Source of the DNA: CAYPGJ01 sp964638515
GTDB taxonomy: Bacteria; Planctomycetota; Phycisphaerae; Phycisphaerales; UBA1924
Direction of reading: 5' to 3'
DNA: 64,000 bases
Assembly (NCBI GenBank): GCA_964638515.1
Contig: CAZWZL010000005.1
Location: 1-64,000, forward strand
Shown piece after piece: positions 19,969-27,537 of the stretch; the stretch's first letter is position 1, and every line of letters begins with the position of its first letter. The notes beneath the pieces are model-generated. The model saw nothing but the letters and a program-made list of their open reading frames with translations, was not told where the DNA came from and did not search any database. A program made the position numbers and the translations under genes.

Positions 19969-20106
19969 CTACGGGCAGACAAGACCGACCGGCGTCGAGG
20001 CGCCTTTCAGTTCTTTGCCTGCTTTTTTGACCTGAGCCGCGGCCGGCGCAGCGATCCCGCCGACCATGGCGGTCCGGGCGGGGTCGTGCTGGCGGCTCGT
20101 GCTCAT
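19969..20106 (-). CDS. 45-residue peptide, possible lysine leader peptide
   Basis: A short frame from ATG 20106 to TAG at 19969 that is easily missed. The peptide begins MSTSRQHDPARTAMVGG and its second half contains QVKKAGKELKGAS: four lysines in 11 residues, all AAA, although this genome mostly uses AAG. It has no signal peptide or membrane helix. GGGAG lies about 10 bases before the ATG, and a TTGACA box lies 37 bases before it. The terminator-like hairpin at 19893-19933 follows, then lysW. It could be a small structural protein. Position and lysine codons suggest a leader peptide whose translation senses lysyl-tRNA. No homologue is known to me. Confidence 0.55.
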   Translation of the reverse strand: MSTSRQHDPARTAMVGGIAAPAAAQVKKAGKELKGASTPVGLVCP

Positions 20107-20115
20107 GTGGCGGGG

Positions 20116-20143
20116 ATTCTCCCTGCCCATCTTCGGTTGTCAA
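20116..20143 (-). promoter_or_regulatory. Likely sigma-70 promoter of the leader frame and lysW operon
   Basis: On the minus strand a perfect TTGACA (20143-20138), a 16-base spacer and GAGAAT (20121-20116, four of six consensus bases). Transcription would begin only two or three bases before the ATG at 20106, giving a nearly leaderless message. The GGGAG of the possible ribosome site overlaps the -10 box, so promoter and ribosome site are competing readings. Confidence 0.5.
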
Positions 20144-20268
20144 GCGGCTCCTCTCCAGCGTGCGGAACCCTGCTAGGGTGATCCCGAACAAATGCGGCTC
20201 GCGGACCGTCCGCGGGACGCGGGGCGCCGGGGCGCGATGCCGGAGCCCGCCAGGAAGGAGGCTTGCGG

Positions 20269-20829
20269 ATGTCCATATTCGTTTTCGCCGGCGTTGTGCT
20301 CGTGCTCGCGGTGTTCGTGATCGGCATCTACAACCGGCTGGTGCGTTTTCGCATCCATTGCGACAACGGCTGGGCCCAGGTCGACGTTCAGCTGAAGCGT
20401 CGGTACGACCTCATTCCGAACCTCGTGGAGACGGTGAAGGGCTACGCCGGTCACGAGCGGGAGACGCTGGAGGGCGTGATCGCGGCCCGGAATCGCGCTG
20501 TGGACGCGTCTGGCGTCAAGCAGCAGGCTGAGGCTGAGAACATGCTGACGCAGGCGCTCGGGCGGCTCTTCGCGCTGTCGGAGGCCTATCCGGACCTGAA
20601 GGCGAATCAGAACTTCGCGGGGCTGCAGGAGGAATTGTCCTCCACGGAGAACAAGATCGGGTTCTCGCGCCAGCATTACAACGACTGCGTTGCGCAGTAC
20701 GACGGCGCACGCCAGCAGTTTCCGTCGAACCTGGTCGCCGGGATGTTCGGGTTCGAGGCCCGGGAGTATTTCGAGCTTGAGTCTGCCGGTGAACGGGCGG
20801 CGCCCAAGGTCTCGTTCTCCCGCTCGTGA
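20269..20829 (+). CDS. lemA: LemA family protein
   Basis: A protein of 186 residues starts at ATG 20269, seven bases after AAGGAGG. One N-terminal membrane helix (FVFAGVVLVLAVFVIGIYN) anchors a helical bundle on the other side. The LemA core YNRLVRFRIHCDNGWAQVDVQ, KRRYDLIPNLVETVKGYA, AEAYPDLKANQNF-like SEAYPDLKANQNF, and ENKIGFSRQHYND is intact. The molecular role of LemA is not settled. It is coupled by a GTGA overlap to the M48 peptidase gene, a pairing that recurs in bacteria and suggests joint membrane protein quality control. Confidence 0.92.
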   Translation: MSIFVFAGVVLVLAVFVIGIYNRLVRFRIHCDNGWAQVDVQLKRRYDLIPNLVETVKGYAGHERETLEGVIAARNRAVDASGVKQQAEAENMLTQALGRLFALSEAYPDLKANQNFAGLQEELSSTENKIGFSRQHYNDCVAQYDGARQQFPSNLVAGMFGFEAREYFELESAGERAAPKVSFSRS

Positions 20830-21881
20830 GCGCGGCCCCATCCATGGCGAGCGCGGTGCACGCGGAGCGGGAGGCGCTCCGCGCGTACCCCCCCACCGTC
20901 ACGTACCGCGACCTGATCGCCTCCAACAAGCGCCGCAGTGCGCTGCTGATGGTGTTGTTGGTGGCGATTCTCGTGACGCTGGGAGGGCTGATCGCGGCCG
21001 CTGTCGGCCCCGCGGTCGCTTCCGTCGAGTCATCGGGCGGAGCGGCTTTCGCGGTGCGCGACCTGGCTCCCTCGGCGCTGCTCGGGGGCGGGGTGGCGCT
21101 GCTGCTGGGCACGCTCGCGTGCGCGTGGTCGTGGTTCGGGGGCGCGAGGGCGATTCTCGGCATGGCCGGGGCCGTGCGCATCGAGAAGCAGGACGACCCG
21201 CAGCTCTTGAACGTGGTGGATGAGCTTCGGCTGGCGGCGGGGCTGCCGATGCCGGCGGTGTATCTGATCCCGTCGAGGGCCATGAACGCGTTTGCGACAG
21301 GGCGCGATCCGAAGAACGCCGCCGTTGCGATCACCACCACGCTTCGTGAGCAGCTCGATCGTGATGAGCTTTCGGGCGTGATCGCGCACGAGCTGGCGCA
21401 TGTTCGCCACTATGACGTGCGGTTCATGATGCTGATGGCCACGCTGGTGGGCCTGATCGTGTTTCTGTGCGACGTGTTCCTGCGTTCGCTGCGGCACGCG
21501 CGATTCCGAGGGTCGGGCAAGAGCAAGGGCGCGGGGCCGCTGATTCTCGTGGCGCTGGCGCTGGCGATCGTGTTCGCGATCGTCGCGCCGGTCCTGACCG
21601 CGTTTATTCAGTTCGCGATCTCGCGCGAGCGGGAGTATCTCGCGGACGCGGGCGCCGTGGAGCTGACCCGATACCCGGAGGGGCTCGCTTCCGCGTTGCG
21701 CAAGCTCGCGGACGCTTCAACGCCCATCGATCCGGACAAGGCCAACCGCGCCATCGCGCACCTGTACATCGTCAGCCCGCTCCGTCGGGCGATCCGCACG
21801 CACGGGGCCCTTGACAGCGTGTTCTCCACGCATCCGCCCGTGGAGAAACGCATTGCGCGGCTGATGGCGCTCACCCGCTGA
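20826..21881 (+). CDS. HtpX-like M48 membrane metallopeptidase
   Basis: An integral membrane zinc protease of 351 residues with a GTG start at 20826 overlapping the lemA stop. There are two hydrophobic segments near residues 40-60 and 80-105. The zinc-binding IAHELAHVRHYD (HExxH) comes next, then two more membrane segments and the third ligand region SREREYLADAGAVELT. The family degrades misfolded membrane proteins. The C-terminus FSTHPPVEKRIARLMAL is a standard M48 ending. Its coupling to LemA supports a common function. Confidence 0.92.
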   Translation: MSAAPSMASAVHAEREALRAYPPTVTYRDLIASNKRRSALLMVLLVAILVTLGGLIAAAVGPAVASVESSGGAAFAVRDLAPSALLGGGVALLLGTLACAWSWFGGARAILGMAGAVRIEKQDDPQLLNVVDELRLAAGLPMPAVYLIPSRAMNAFATGRDPKNAAVAITTTLREQLDRDELSGVIAHELAHVRHYDVRFMMLMATLVGLIVFLCDVFLRSLRHARFRGSGKSKGAGPLILVALALAIVFAIVAPVLTAFIQFAISREREYLADAGAVELTRYPEGLASALRKLADASTPIDPDKANRAIAHLYIVSPLRRAIRTHGALDSVFSTHPPVEKRIARLMALTR

Positions 21882-21883
21882 GG

Positions 21884-22045
21884 CTATTCGCGTTCGTGGT
21901 CGGTGCGCTTGATGGTCAGCGCGACGCGAGTTCCGGCGCGCTTTCGACGCGGCCAGAGGCCTCGGAGGATCCACAGCGCCGCCCCGAGCGCCGCGAGCGT
22001 TGCGACCCAGAACTGCCAGTCGTTCCAAGGGATGGCGGCCGCCAT
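21884..22045 (-). CDS. Small membrane protein of the feo operon
   Basis: A protein of 53 residues whose ATG at 22045 follows the feoB stop after a single base. It has one membrane helix (WQFWVATLAALGAALWIL) followed by a strongly basic tail PRRKRAG...TIKRTD. It holds the place of the small third gene of many feo operons (FeoC or FeoB-associated proteins) but shows neither a winged helix nor a cysteine cluster. It is probably an accessory of FeoB. I cannot name a family. Confidence 0.7.
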   Translation of the reverse strand: MAAAIPWNDWQFWVATLAALGAALWILRGLWPRRKRAGTRVALTIKRTDHERE

Positions 22046-22046
22046 G

Positions 22047-24029
22047 TCAGGGCATCCCCGCGAGGCCGAGCCCCTGGTAGGCAATCAGGGCGGCGAGATA
22101 GGCCAGACCGGACATCCATGCGAGCTGGAGCATCGCCCAGCGCCAGCCTCCGGATTCCTTGGCGGTCACGACGAGTGTCGGGAGACACTGCATGGCAAGC
22201 ACGTAGTAGATGAGGAGCGACCAGCAGGTGCGCTGCGTGAAGATGGGGCGGCCGTCGTCACGACGCGCGTTGCCGATGCCTTCGACGAGGCCGGCTTCAT
22301 TCTCCGGCTCGGCGCCTTGCGTCACCACGGCCATGGTGGAGACGAACACTTCCCGCGCCGCGAACGAGGCGAGGATGCCGATGGAGAGTTGCCGGTCATA
22401 CCCCAGCGGCGCGAGCACCGGTTCGGCGATGGCGCCAAGGCGACCGATGAACGATCGGCGCGCGGCGTGCTGGTGCTGGAGGCGGTCGGCCTCGTTGAGG
22501 AGCGATTGGAACTCCTCGCCTTCGCTTGAGGCCATTGCGGCGGCTTGCTCTCGCAGGCGCATCGCGTCGGGAGGCGGACTGACGCTCGGGTATGCGCTAA
22601 GCCACCAGAGCAGCACGGAGATGGCCAGGATGTTCGTGCCGGCCTTCTTGAGAAACACGAGACCGCGGTCGTACATGGTGACGAAAGCGGTGCGGACGCT
22701 GGGGGTCTTGTACGAGGGAAGTTCGAGCGCCATCGGCGTAGCTTGCCCTCGCGCCACGGTTCGACGGGCGACGAATGCGCTGAGGACGCCGGCCGCGGCG
22801 CCGAGGACGTAGCACGAGGCGAAGGCGAGCGCCTGCTTAGCTGGGCTGTCGCGGAACAACAGCGTGCAGAGGAGCACGTAGACGGGGATGCGGGCCGAGC
22901 AACTCATGAAGGGGGCAACGAGGATGGCGGCGAGTCGCTCGCGTCGATCGGGGATGCCTCGGCACGACATGATTCCCGGCAGCGCGCAGGCGTGAGAACT
23001 CAGCAGCGGAACGAAAGCATGACCAGAGAGCCCGAAGGGGCGGAGCCATCGATCGGTGACGAATGCCGCGCGGGCGAGGTAGCCGGTTCCTTCAAGGATG
23101 GAGATCAGGAAGAAGAGCAGGCAGATCTGGGGCAGAAACACTGCCGTGGCGCCGACTCCGGGGATGACGCCGCCGGAGATAAGTTCGGCCAGAACGCCGG
23201 GCGGCATGGCGCGTTCGGCGAGCGAGGCGAGGCTCGCGAATCCGACATCGATCCAGTCCATCGGCCAGGCCGCGAGCCTGAACACGCCGTAGAAGAGGGC
23301 GGTCATGGTGATCGCAAATGCCATGAGCCCGAGCGCCGGGTGGGTAAGGACGCGGTCGACGCGATCGGTCCATGCGTCCTCTCTTCGAGCCGCTTCGAGC
23401 GAGCGGACACGCACGCATTCTCGAGCGACGTCTTCGGCCCACGCCGCGAGCGCGGCCTCGCCCTGGGGAGGGCGCTCGGCCGGGGGTTTTGCGCGCTCGA
23501 CGTGCTCGAGCAGTGAAGAGAGCCCCGAGCCTGTTCGAGCGCAGACGAGCGCCACGTCGCAGGAGAGTCGGCGGGCGAGGGCGTCGGCGTCGATGTGCAC
23601 GCCGCGGCGATCGGCGAGATCGATCATGTTGACCGCCAGCACCGTGGGAACCCCTCGGCGCAGCACCTCGCCGGCGAGCGTCAGGTTGCGCGCGAGATTG
23701 GTCGCATCGGCCACGACGATGGCGACATCGGGGGGGCGGCGTTCGTCGCCTTCGGGAGCGGCGGACCCGTCGAGCGCTCTGCGGCAGAGCGCGGCTTCGA
23801 ACTGATCAAGATCGATGGAGTAGACGCCGGGAAGGTCGATGAGGTCAGCCCAGCGTCCGGAGTCGCGCACGCGGAGCCGACCGACGCGGGCTTCCTGAGT
23901 GGTGCCGGGGAAGTTACTGGTCTTATGGTTGAGGCCGGTGAGTTGATTGAAGAGTGTCGTTTTGCCGGTGTTGGGGTTGCCCAACAGCGCCACTCGGAGT
24001 GTGCCGAGGGTGACCGGAGCCGCGTGCAT
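22047..24029 (-). CDS. feoB: Ferrous iron transporter FeoB
   Basis: An inner-membrane ferrous iron transporter of 660 residues with a cytosolic G domain. G1 is GNPNTGKTTLFNQLTG, G2 region NFPGTTQE, G3 DLPGVYSID, G4 NMID. The membrane part contains two gate repeats, including FLPQICLLFFLISILEGTGYLARAAF and LLSSHACALPGIM / APFMSCSARIPVY (conserved cysteines of the pore). The start at ATG 24029 lies four bases after the feoA stop. At 660 residues it is shorter than the E. coli protein (773), a common size in other phyla. Confidence 0.95.
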   Translation of the reverse strand: MHAAPVTLGTLRVALLGNPNTGKTTLFNQLTGLNHKTSNFPGTTQEARVGRLRVRDSGRWADLIDLPGVYSIDLDQFEAALCRRALDGSAAPEGDERRPPDVAIVVADATNLARNLTLAGEVLRRGVPTVLAVNMIDLADRRGVHIDADALARRLSCDVALVCARTGSGLSSLLEHVERAKPPAERPPQGEAALAAWAEDVARECVRVRSLEAARREDAWTDRVDRVLTHPALGLMAFAITMTALFYGVFRLAAWPMDWIDVGFASLASLAERAMPPGVLAELISGGVIPGVGATAVFLPQICLLFFLISILEGTGYLARAAFVTDRWLRPFGLSGHAFVPLLSSHACALPGIMSCRGIPDRRERLAAILVAPFMSCSARIPVYVLLCTLLFRDSPAKQALAFASCYVLGAAAGVLSAFVARRTVARGQATPMALELPSYKTPSVRTAFVTMYDRGLVFLKKAGTNILAISVLLWWLSAYPSVSPPPDAMRLREQAAAMASSEGEEFQSLLNEADRLQHQHAARRSFIGRLGAIAEPVLAPLGYDRQLSIGILASFAAREVFVSTMAVVTQGAEPENEAGLVEGIGNARRDDGRPIFTQRTCWSLLIYYVLAMQCLPTLVVTAKESGGWRWAMLQLAWMSGLAYLAALIAYQGLGLAGMP

Positions 24030-24033
24030 GGAC

Positions 24034-24366
24034 TCAGGCCTCGCCGCCGCCCGGGGCGGAGACGAGCACATTCTCCGCCAGCGAGCGTGCAAGCCCGATG
24101 CGGCAGGACATGCCGCACGCGCTGCCGATTTCGACAATGCAGGGCTCGCCCGTGCGGCACACTCGAACGCTTGCGCTGGGGCGGAGGCCCATGGCTCGCA
24201 GGGTCGCAGCGCCATCGGCGGTGACCCGGGCTTCGCACACGACGGCCCGCTCGCCCACCCGCAGCTGCGCGAGAGATCGGCCCCGCAAATGAGTCGCCTC
24301 AGAAGGCGAATTGGCCGGGGTCTGAGCGACCGGGGCCAGCGAGATGATTGGTGCGAGCGTGCTCAC
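24034..24366 (-). CDS. feoA: FeoA SH3-like iron transport protein
   Basis: A cytosolic protein of 110 residues with a GTG start at 24366. The FeoA domain covers the C-terminal 75 residues: RSLAQLRVGERAVV, LRAMGLRPSASVRVCR, GEPCIVEIGSACGMSCRIG and LAENVLV. The N-terminal 30 residues are an extension not seen in minimal FeoA proteins. FeoA binds and stimulates FeoB. It leads the operon feoA-feoB-small membrane protein and stands 74 bases after argJ, with an intervening terminator and dyad. Confidence 0.92.
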   Translation of the reverse strand: MSTLAPIISLAPVAQTPANSPSEATHLRGRSLAQLRVGERAVVCEARVTADGAATLRAMGLRPSASVRVCRTGEPCIVEIGSACGMSCRIGLARSLAENVLVSAPGGGEA

Positions 24367-24389
24367 TGGGCGTGATCCTACGGTCGTTG

Positions 24390-24410
24390 AGACTGAATCG
24401 CAATTCGTCT
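24390..24410. promoter_or_regulatory. Dyad symmetry before feoA, possible operator
   Basis: AGACTGAAT at 24390-24398 and ATTCGTCT at 24403-24410 form an imperfect inverted repeat (AGAC and GAAT repeated inversely, with one extra T). It lies 24 bases upstream of the feoA start, where an iron-responsive repressor would bind. It is not a good match to the classical Fur box, so the regulator is unknown. Confidence 0.35.
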
Positions 24411-24411
24411 G

Positions 24412-24433
24412 AAAACAGGGCGGGACACGCCCC
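24412..24433 (-). terminator. Weak terminator after argJ
   Basis: On the minus strand GGGCG (24432-24428) pairs with CGCCC (24422-24418), plus one G-T pair, around a 5-base loop, and TGTTTTC follows. The stem is short, but its position just after the argJ stop and before feoA fits the end of the arginine operon. Confidence 0.45.
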
Positions 24434-24440
24434 GCGGGCC

Positions 24441-25670
24441 TCAAGTGGAATACGACGAGTTTATCTGAATATAACCCTCGGTGAGGTCGCAGGTGAAGAA
24501 CTCGTCCTCCGCCTTTCCGAGGCCCAGATCCGCGCAGATCTCGATCCGGCGTCCGGCGAAAACACGGGCCAGGAGCGGACGGACTCCGTCCACCGGGGCT
24601 GCATGCTCGTACATCACGTTTCGGGATCCGTCGTCCGGACCGACCTCGACACGGAGGCGCGCCATGTCGATCCGGGCATCGGCGCGGCCCACGGCGGCCA
24701 CGATGCGGCCCCAGTTGGGATCGCCTCCCGCGATGGCCGTGCGCACGAGCAGGCTCGACGCGACGGTCTGCGCGACGGACGCCGCCATGCCCGCGTCGAG
24801 CGCGCGGGTCGCGCGCACGTGAATGAGCTTGCGAGCGCCTTCGCCGTCGGCGACCACTTGAATGGCCAGCGCGCGGGCCACGGCGGTGACTGCCTGGTCC
24901 ACCGATCCGGCGGGGAACTCGCCGGACTCGCCCGAAGCCAGCAGCAGCACGGTGTCGTTCGTTGAGGTGTCGCCATCCACGGTGATGCGATGAAACGAAC
25001 GATCGCACGCGGCTCGCAGGATTTGGTTGAGGCGCGGCGCATCCGCGCGAGCGTCGGTCAGGATCACGGCGAGCATAGTCGCCATGTTCGGGTGGATCAT
25101 GCCCGAGCCCTTGGCGATGCCGGCGACGTGCAGCGTGCGCCCTTCGTGCTCGACGCGGATCTCCGCCGTTTTGGTGGATGCGTCGGTGGTGAGGATGCCG
25201 CGCGCGGCGTCCATGAGGCCGCCATCGTGCGCGGCGCGAGCGATCGTTGGAATCGCGGCCTCGATCTTTTCCGAGGGCAGCGTCGATCCGATGAGTCCGG
25301 TGGACATGACGAGCACCTCGTCGGGGCTGCAGCCCGCGGCGCGGGCCGCGGCGCTCGCTGACTGGCGCGCTCGCGCCATGCCGTCCTCGCCGGTGGCCGC
25401 GTTCGCGCAGCCGGAATTGGTCAGGACGACGCGCGCGCGGCCTCCGGACCGTTTGAGCGCTTCCGCCGTGAGGGTGACCGGCGCGGCGCGGAGGAGATTG
25501 GTGGTGAACACGCCGGCGGCGGAGGCGCCTTGCGGGCACGCGATCCATGAGAGATCGGGCTTCTTCCCTTCCTTGATGCCGCACCACGTTCCCGTGGCCA
25601 CGAAGCCACGAGGACACGTGGCCGAGCCGGTCGTTGCCTGCAACGTCGGACTCACCAGTCGCACTCCCAT
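24441..25670 (-). CDS. argJ: Bifunctional ornithine acetyltransferase/acetylglutamate synthase
   Basis: A protein of 409 residues that recycles the acetyl group from N-acetylornithine to glutamate, making the arginine pathway cyclic. Autocleavage occurs before the threonine of KGSGMIHPNMATML, which is intact. Other family segments are WCGIKEGKKPDLSWI, VFTTNLLRAAPV, TNSGCANAATGEDG, DGDTSTNDTVLLLASG, GGDPNWGRI and the typical C-terminus. ATG 25670 lies 19 bases inside the end of the upstream argH/A gene, an unusually long overlap. Whether it also makes acetylglutamate from acetyl-CoA cannot be read from the sequence. Confidence 0.93.
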   Translation of the reverse strand: MGVRLVSPTLQATTGSATCPRGFVATGTWCGIKEGKKPDLSWIACPQGASAAGVFTTNLLRAAPVTLTAEALKRSGGRARVVLTNSGCANAATGEDGMARARQSASAAARAAGCSPDEVLVMSTGLIGSTLPSEKIEAAIPTIARAAHDGGLMDAARGILTTDASTKTAEIRVEHEGRTLHVAGIAKGSGMIHPNMATMLAVILTDARADAPRLNQILRAACDRSFHRITVDGDTSTNDTVLLLASGESGEFPAGSVDQAVTAVARALAIQVVADGEGARKLIHVRATRALDAGMAASVAQTVASSLLVRTAIAGGDPNWGRIVAAVGRADARIDMARLRVEVGPDDGSRNVMYEHAAPVDGVRPLLARVFAGRRIEICADLGLGKAEDEFFTCDLTEGYIQINSSYST

Positions 25671-27532
25671 GCCATGAACGACCACTTTGCTGCGGACCGA
25701 TCGCGTCGCGCCCAGGCGCCCGCGGCCATTTCGCCGAGCGTTGCCGCTTCGACCGGCGCAAAGCCGAGGCGCGCGAAGAACGCCGGCTCGCACGTCAGCA
25801 CGAAGACGCGATCCAGCCCGAGCTTTCGACCGTCTTCGCACAGGCGTCGCGCGAGGGCGCTTCCGGCGCCCCGGCCGGTGAACTCGGGATCGACCGCCAA
25901 GGACCTGATCTCCGCGACGTGATCGGCTCCGACCACGAGCGAGCCGCATCCAACGACGCGCTCCTCACCGGTGGCGCCGCCCCGCACCGCGACCGTGAAC
26001 TGTCGCATGGAGCGCGCCACGTCGGCCTCATCGCGCGCGATGGTCTGCCCGCTGTCCGTCCATGCGTTCACGACGGCCGCGATGCTCTCGGCGTCCCAGG
26101 CGCGGGCCTTTCGGGTGGTGATGGCGTGCGCCTCGGCGAGCGCGGGCGCGAGCCGGGACTCGGCTTCCGCCAGGGCCTTGCGCACGCGGCCTGGGGCCGG
26201 CCCGCCGACCACGTCGCGTCGAGCGAGCGTTGCCTCGGTCGACAGGCAGTCAATCACATCTCGCTCGATGGCGGGCGCGACGGATCGCAGCTCGTCGAGC
26301 GAGAGCCCTTCGATGGGCGCACCCTGCTGGATCGCCATGCGCACCACGCGCCCCGCGGCGTCGTGGGCGTCTCGGAACGGCATCCCCTTGCGGACGAGGT
26401 AATCCGCGAGTTCGGTGGCGTTGGAATAGCCCCCCGCTGCCGCTTTGGCGCACGCTTCGCTGTCGAAGGACATGCCCTCGGCCACCAAAGCGAGCATTCG
26501 CAGGGACATCGACGCGGAACGCATCGCGTCGATGACGCCTTCCTTGTCCTCCTGCTGGTCCTTGTTGTAGGCGAGCGGCAGCCCCTTGAGCACCATGAGC
26601 AGTCCGACGAGCGCGCCGGTGATCCGGCCCGACTTCGCGCGGATCAGCTCCAGCGCGTCCGGGTTCTTCTTCTGCGGCATCAGGGAGGAGCCGGACGACA
26701 CGGCGTCGCTGAGACGCACCAGCCCGAATTCGGACGTGGCGTAGAGGATCACATCCTCCGCGAAGCGCGAAAGGTGCACCGCCAAGATCGCGAGCGCGCT
26801 GAGTGATTCGGCGACGAAATCGCGGTCGCTCACCGCATCGAGCGAGTTTGGGGTGGGGCGGTCGAACCCGAGGGCGTCGGCCAGGGCCGCGCGATCGATC
26901 GGGTACGCGGTTCCGGCGAGCGCGCCGGAGCCGAGGGGGCAGACGTTCAGGCGGCGGCGCGCGTCAATGAGTCGTGACGCGTCACGCTCAAGCATTTCGA
27001 CGTAGGCGAGCGCCCAATGCGCGACGGACACCGGCTGTCCGCGTTGCAGGTGGGTATATCCGGGCAGGGCCACGGACTCGTGGCGGCGCGCGAGGGCGAG
27101 CAGCGCCCTTTGAGCCGCGTGAATCTCCGCGATCCGGCGCGAGCATTCGGAGCGCGCCCAGAGGCGGAGGTCGGTCGCGACCTGATCGTTGCGTGATCGA
27201 CCGGTGTGCAGCTTCTTTCCGAGCGGGCCCACGCGCTCGATAAGCTTCATTTCCACCCACGAGTGCACATCCTCGGCGCCCGACGCGAGCGGCGGCTCCG
27301 GCATCTCGGCGGCTTCGATCGCCAACGATCCGAGCGCGCCGATCAGCCTCGTCGCTTCCTCGCGTGTGAGCACGCCCGCGTCGCGCAGGGCGCCGGCCCA
27401 TGCGATGGATCCGGCGATGTCCTGCGTGACAAGCGTCCAGTCAAACGGCAACGAATCGTTGAACGCGCGGAACAGCGGGTCCGGCGCGCCCTCGAATCGA
27501 CCTCCCCACATCGTGGCGCTGGTGGCGCACAT
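25652..27532 (-). CDS. argH: Argininosuccinate lyase fused to GNAT acetylglutamate synthase domain
   Basis: A protein of 626 residues with two enzymes. Residues 1 to about 465 are argininosuccinate lyase: MWGGRFEG, HTGRSRNDQVATDLRLW, PGYTHLQRGQPVS, and the signature GSSLMPQKKNPDALE. Residues about 475-626 are a GNAT acetyltransferase resembling the short ArgA form: VVGCGSLVV, AEIRSLAVDPEFTGRGAGSA (acetyl-CoA loop), VFVLTCEPAFFARLGF. This is the argH(A) arrangement first described in marine gammaproteobacteria. It could supply the N-acetylglutamate that primes the ArgJ cycle. The start at ATG 27532 is five bases after argG. An internal ATG at codon 8 is an alternative. Confidence 0.93.
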   Translation of the reverse strand: MCATSATMWGGRFEGAPDPLFRAFNDSLPFDWTLVTQDIAGSIAWAGALRDAGVLTREEATRLIGALGSLAIEAAEMPEPPLASGAEDVHSWVEMKLIERVGPLGKKLHTGRSRNDQVATDLRLWARSECSRRIAEIHAAQRALLALARRHESVALPGYTHLQRGQPVSVAHWALAYVEMLERDASRLIDARRRLNVCPLGSGALAGTAYPIDRAALADALGFDRPTPNSLDAVSDRDFVAESLSALAILAVHLSRFAEDVILYATSEFGLVRLSDAVSSGSSLMPQKKNPDALELIRAKSGRITGALVGLLMVLKGLPLAYNKDQQEDKEGVIDAMRSASMSLRMLALVAEGMSFDSEACAKAAAGGYSNATELADYLVRKGMPFRDAHDAAGRVVRMAIQQGAPIEGLSLDELRSVAPAIERDVIDCLSTEATLARRDVVGGPAPGRVRKALAEAESRLAPALAEAHAITTRKARAWDAESIAAVVNAWTDSGQTIARDEADVARSMRQFTVAVRGGATGEERVVGCGSLVVGADHVAEIRSLAVDPEFTGRGAGSALARRLCEDGRKLGLDRVFVLTCEPAFFARLGFAPVEAATLGEMAAGAWARRDRSAAKWSFMAWECDW

Positions 27533-27537
27533 GGCCG

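Noticed and set aside
19863..20268. Lysine riboswitch upstream of lysW
   Set aside because: No five-way junction or conserved L-box core is visible. The translated leader frame explains the region better, though this was judged by eye only.
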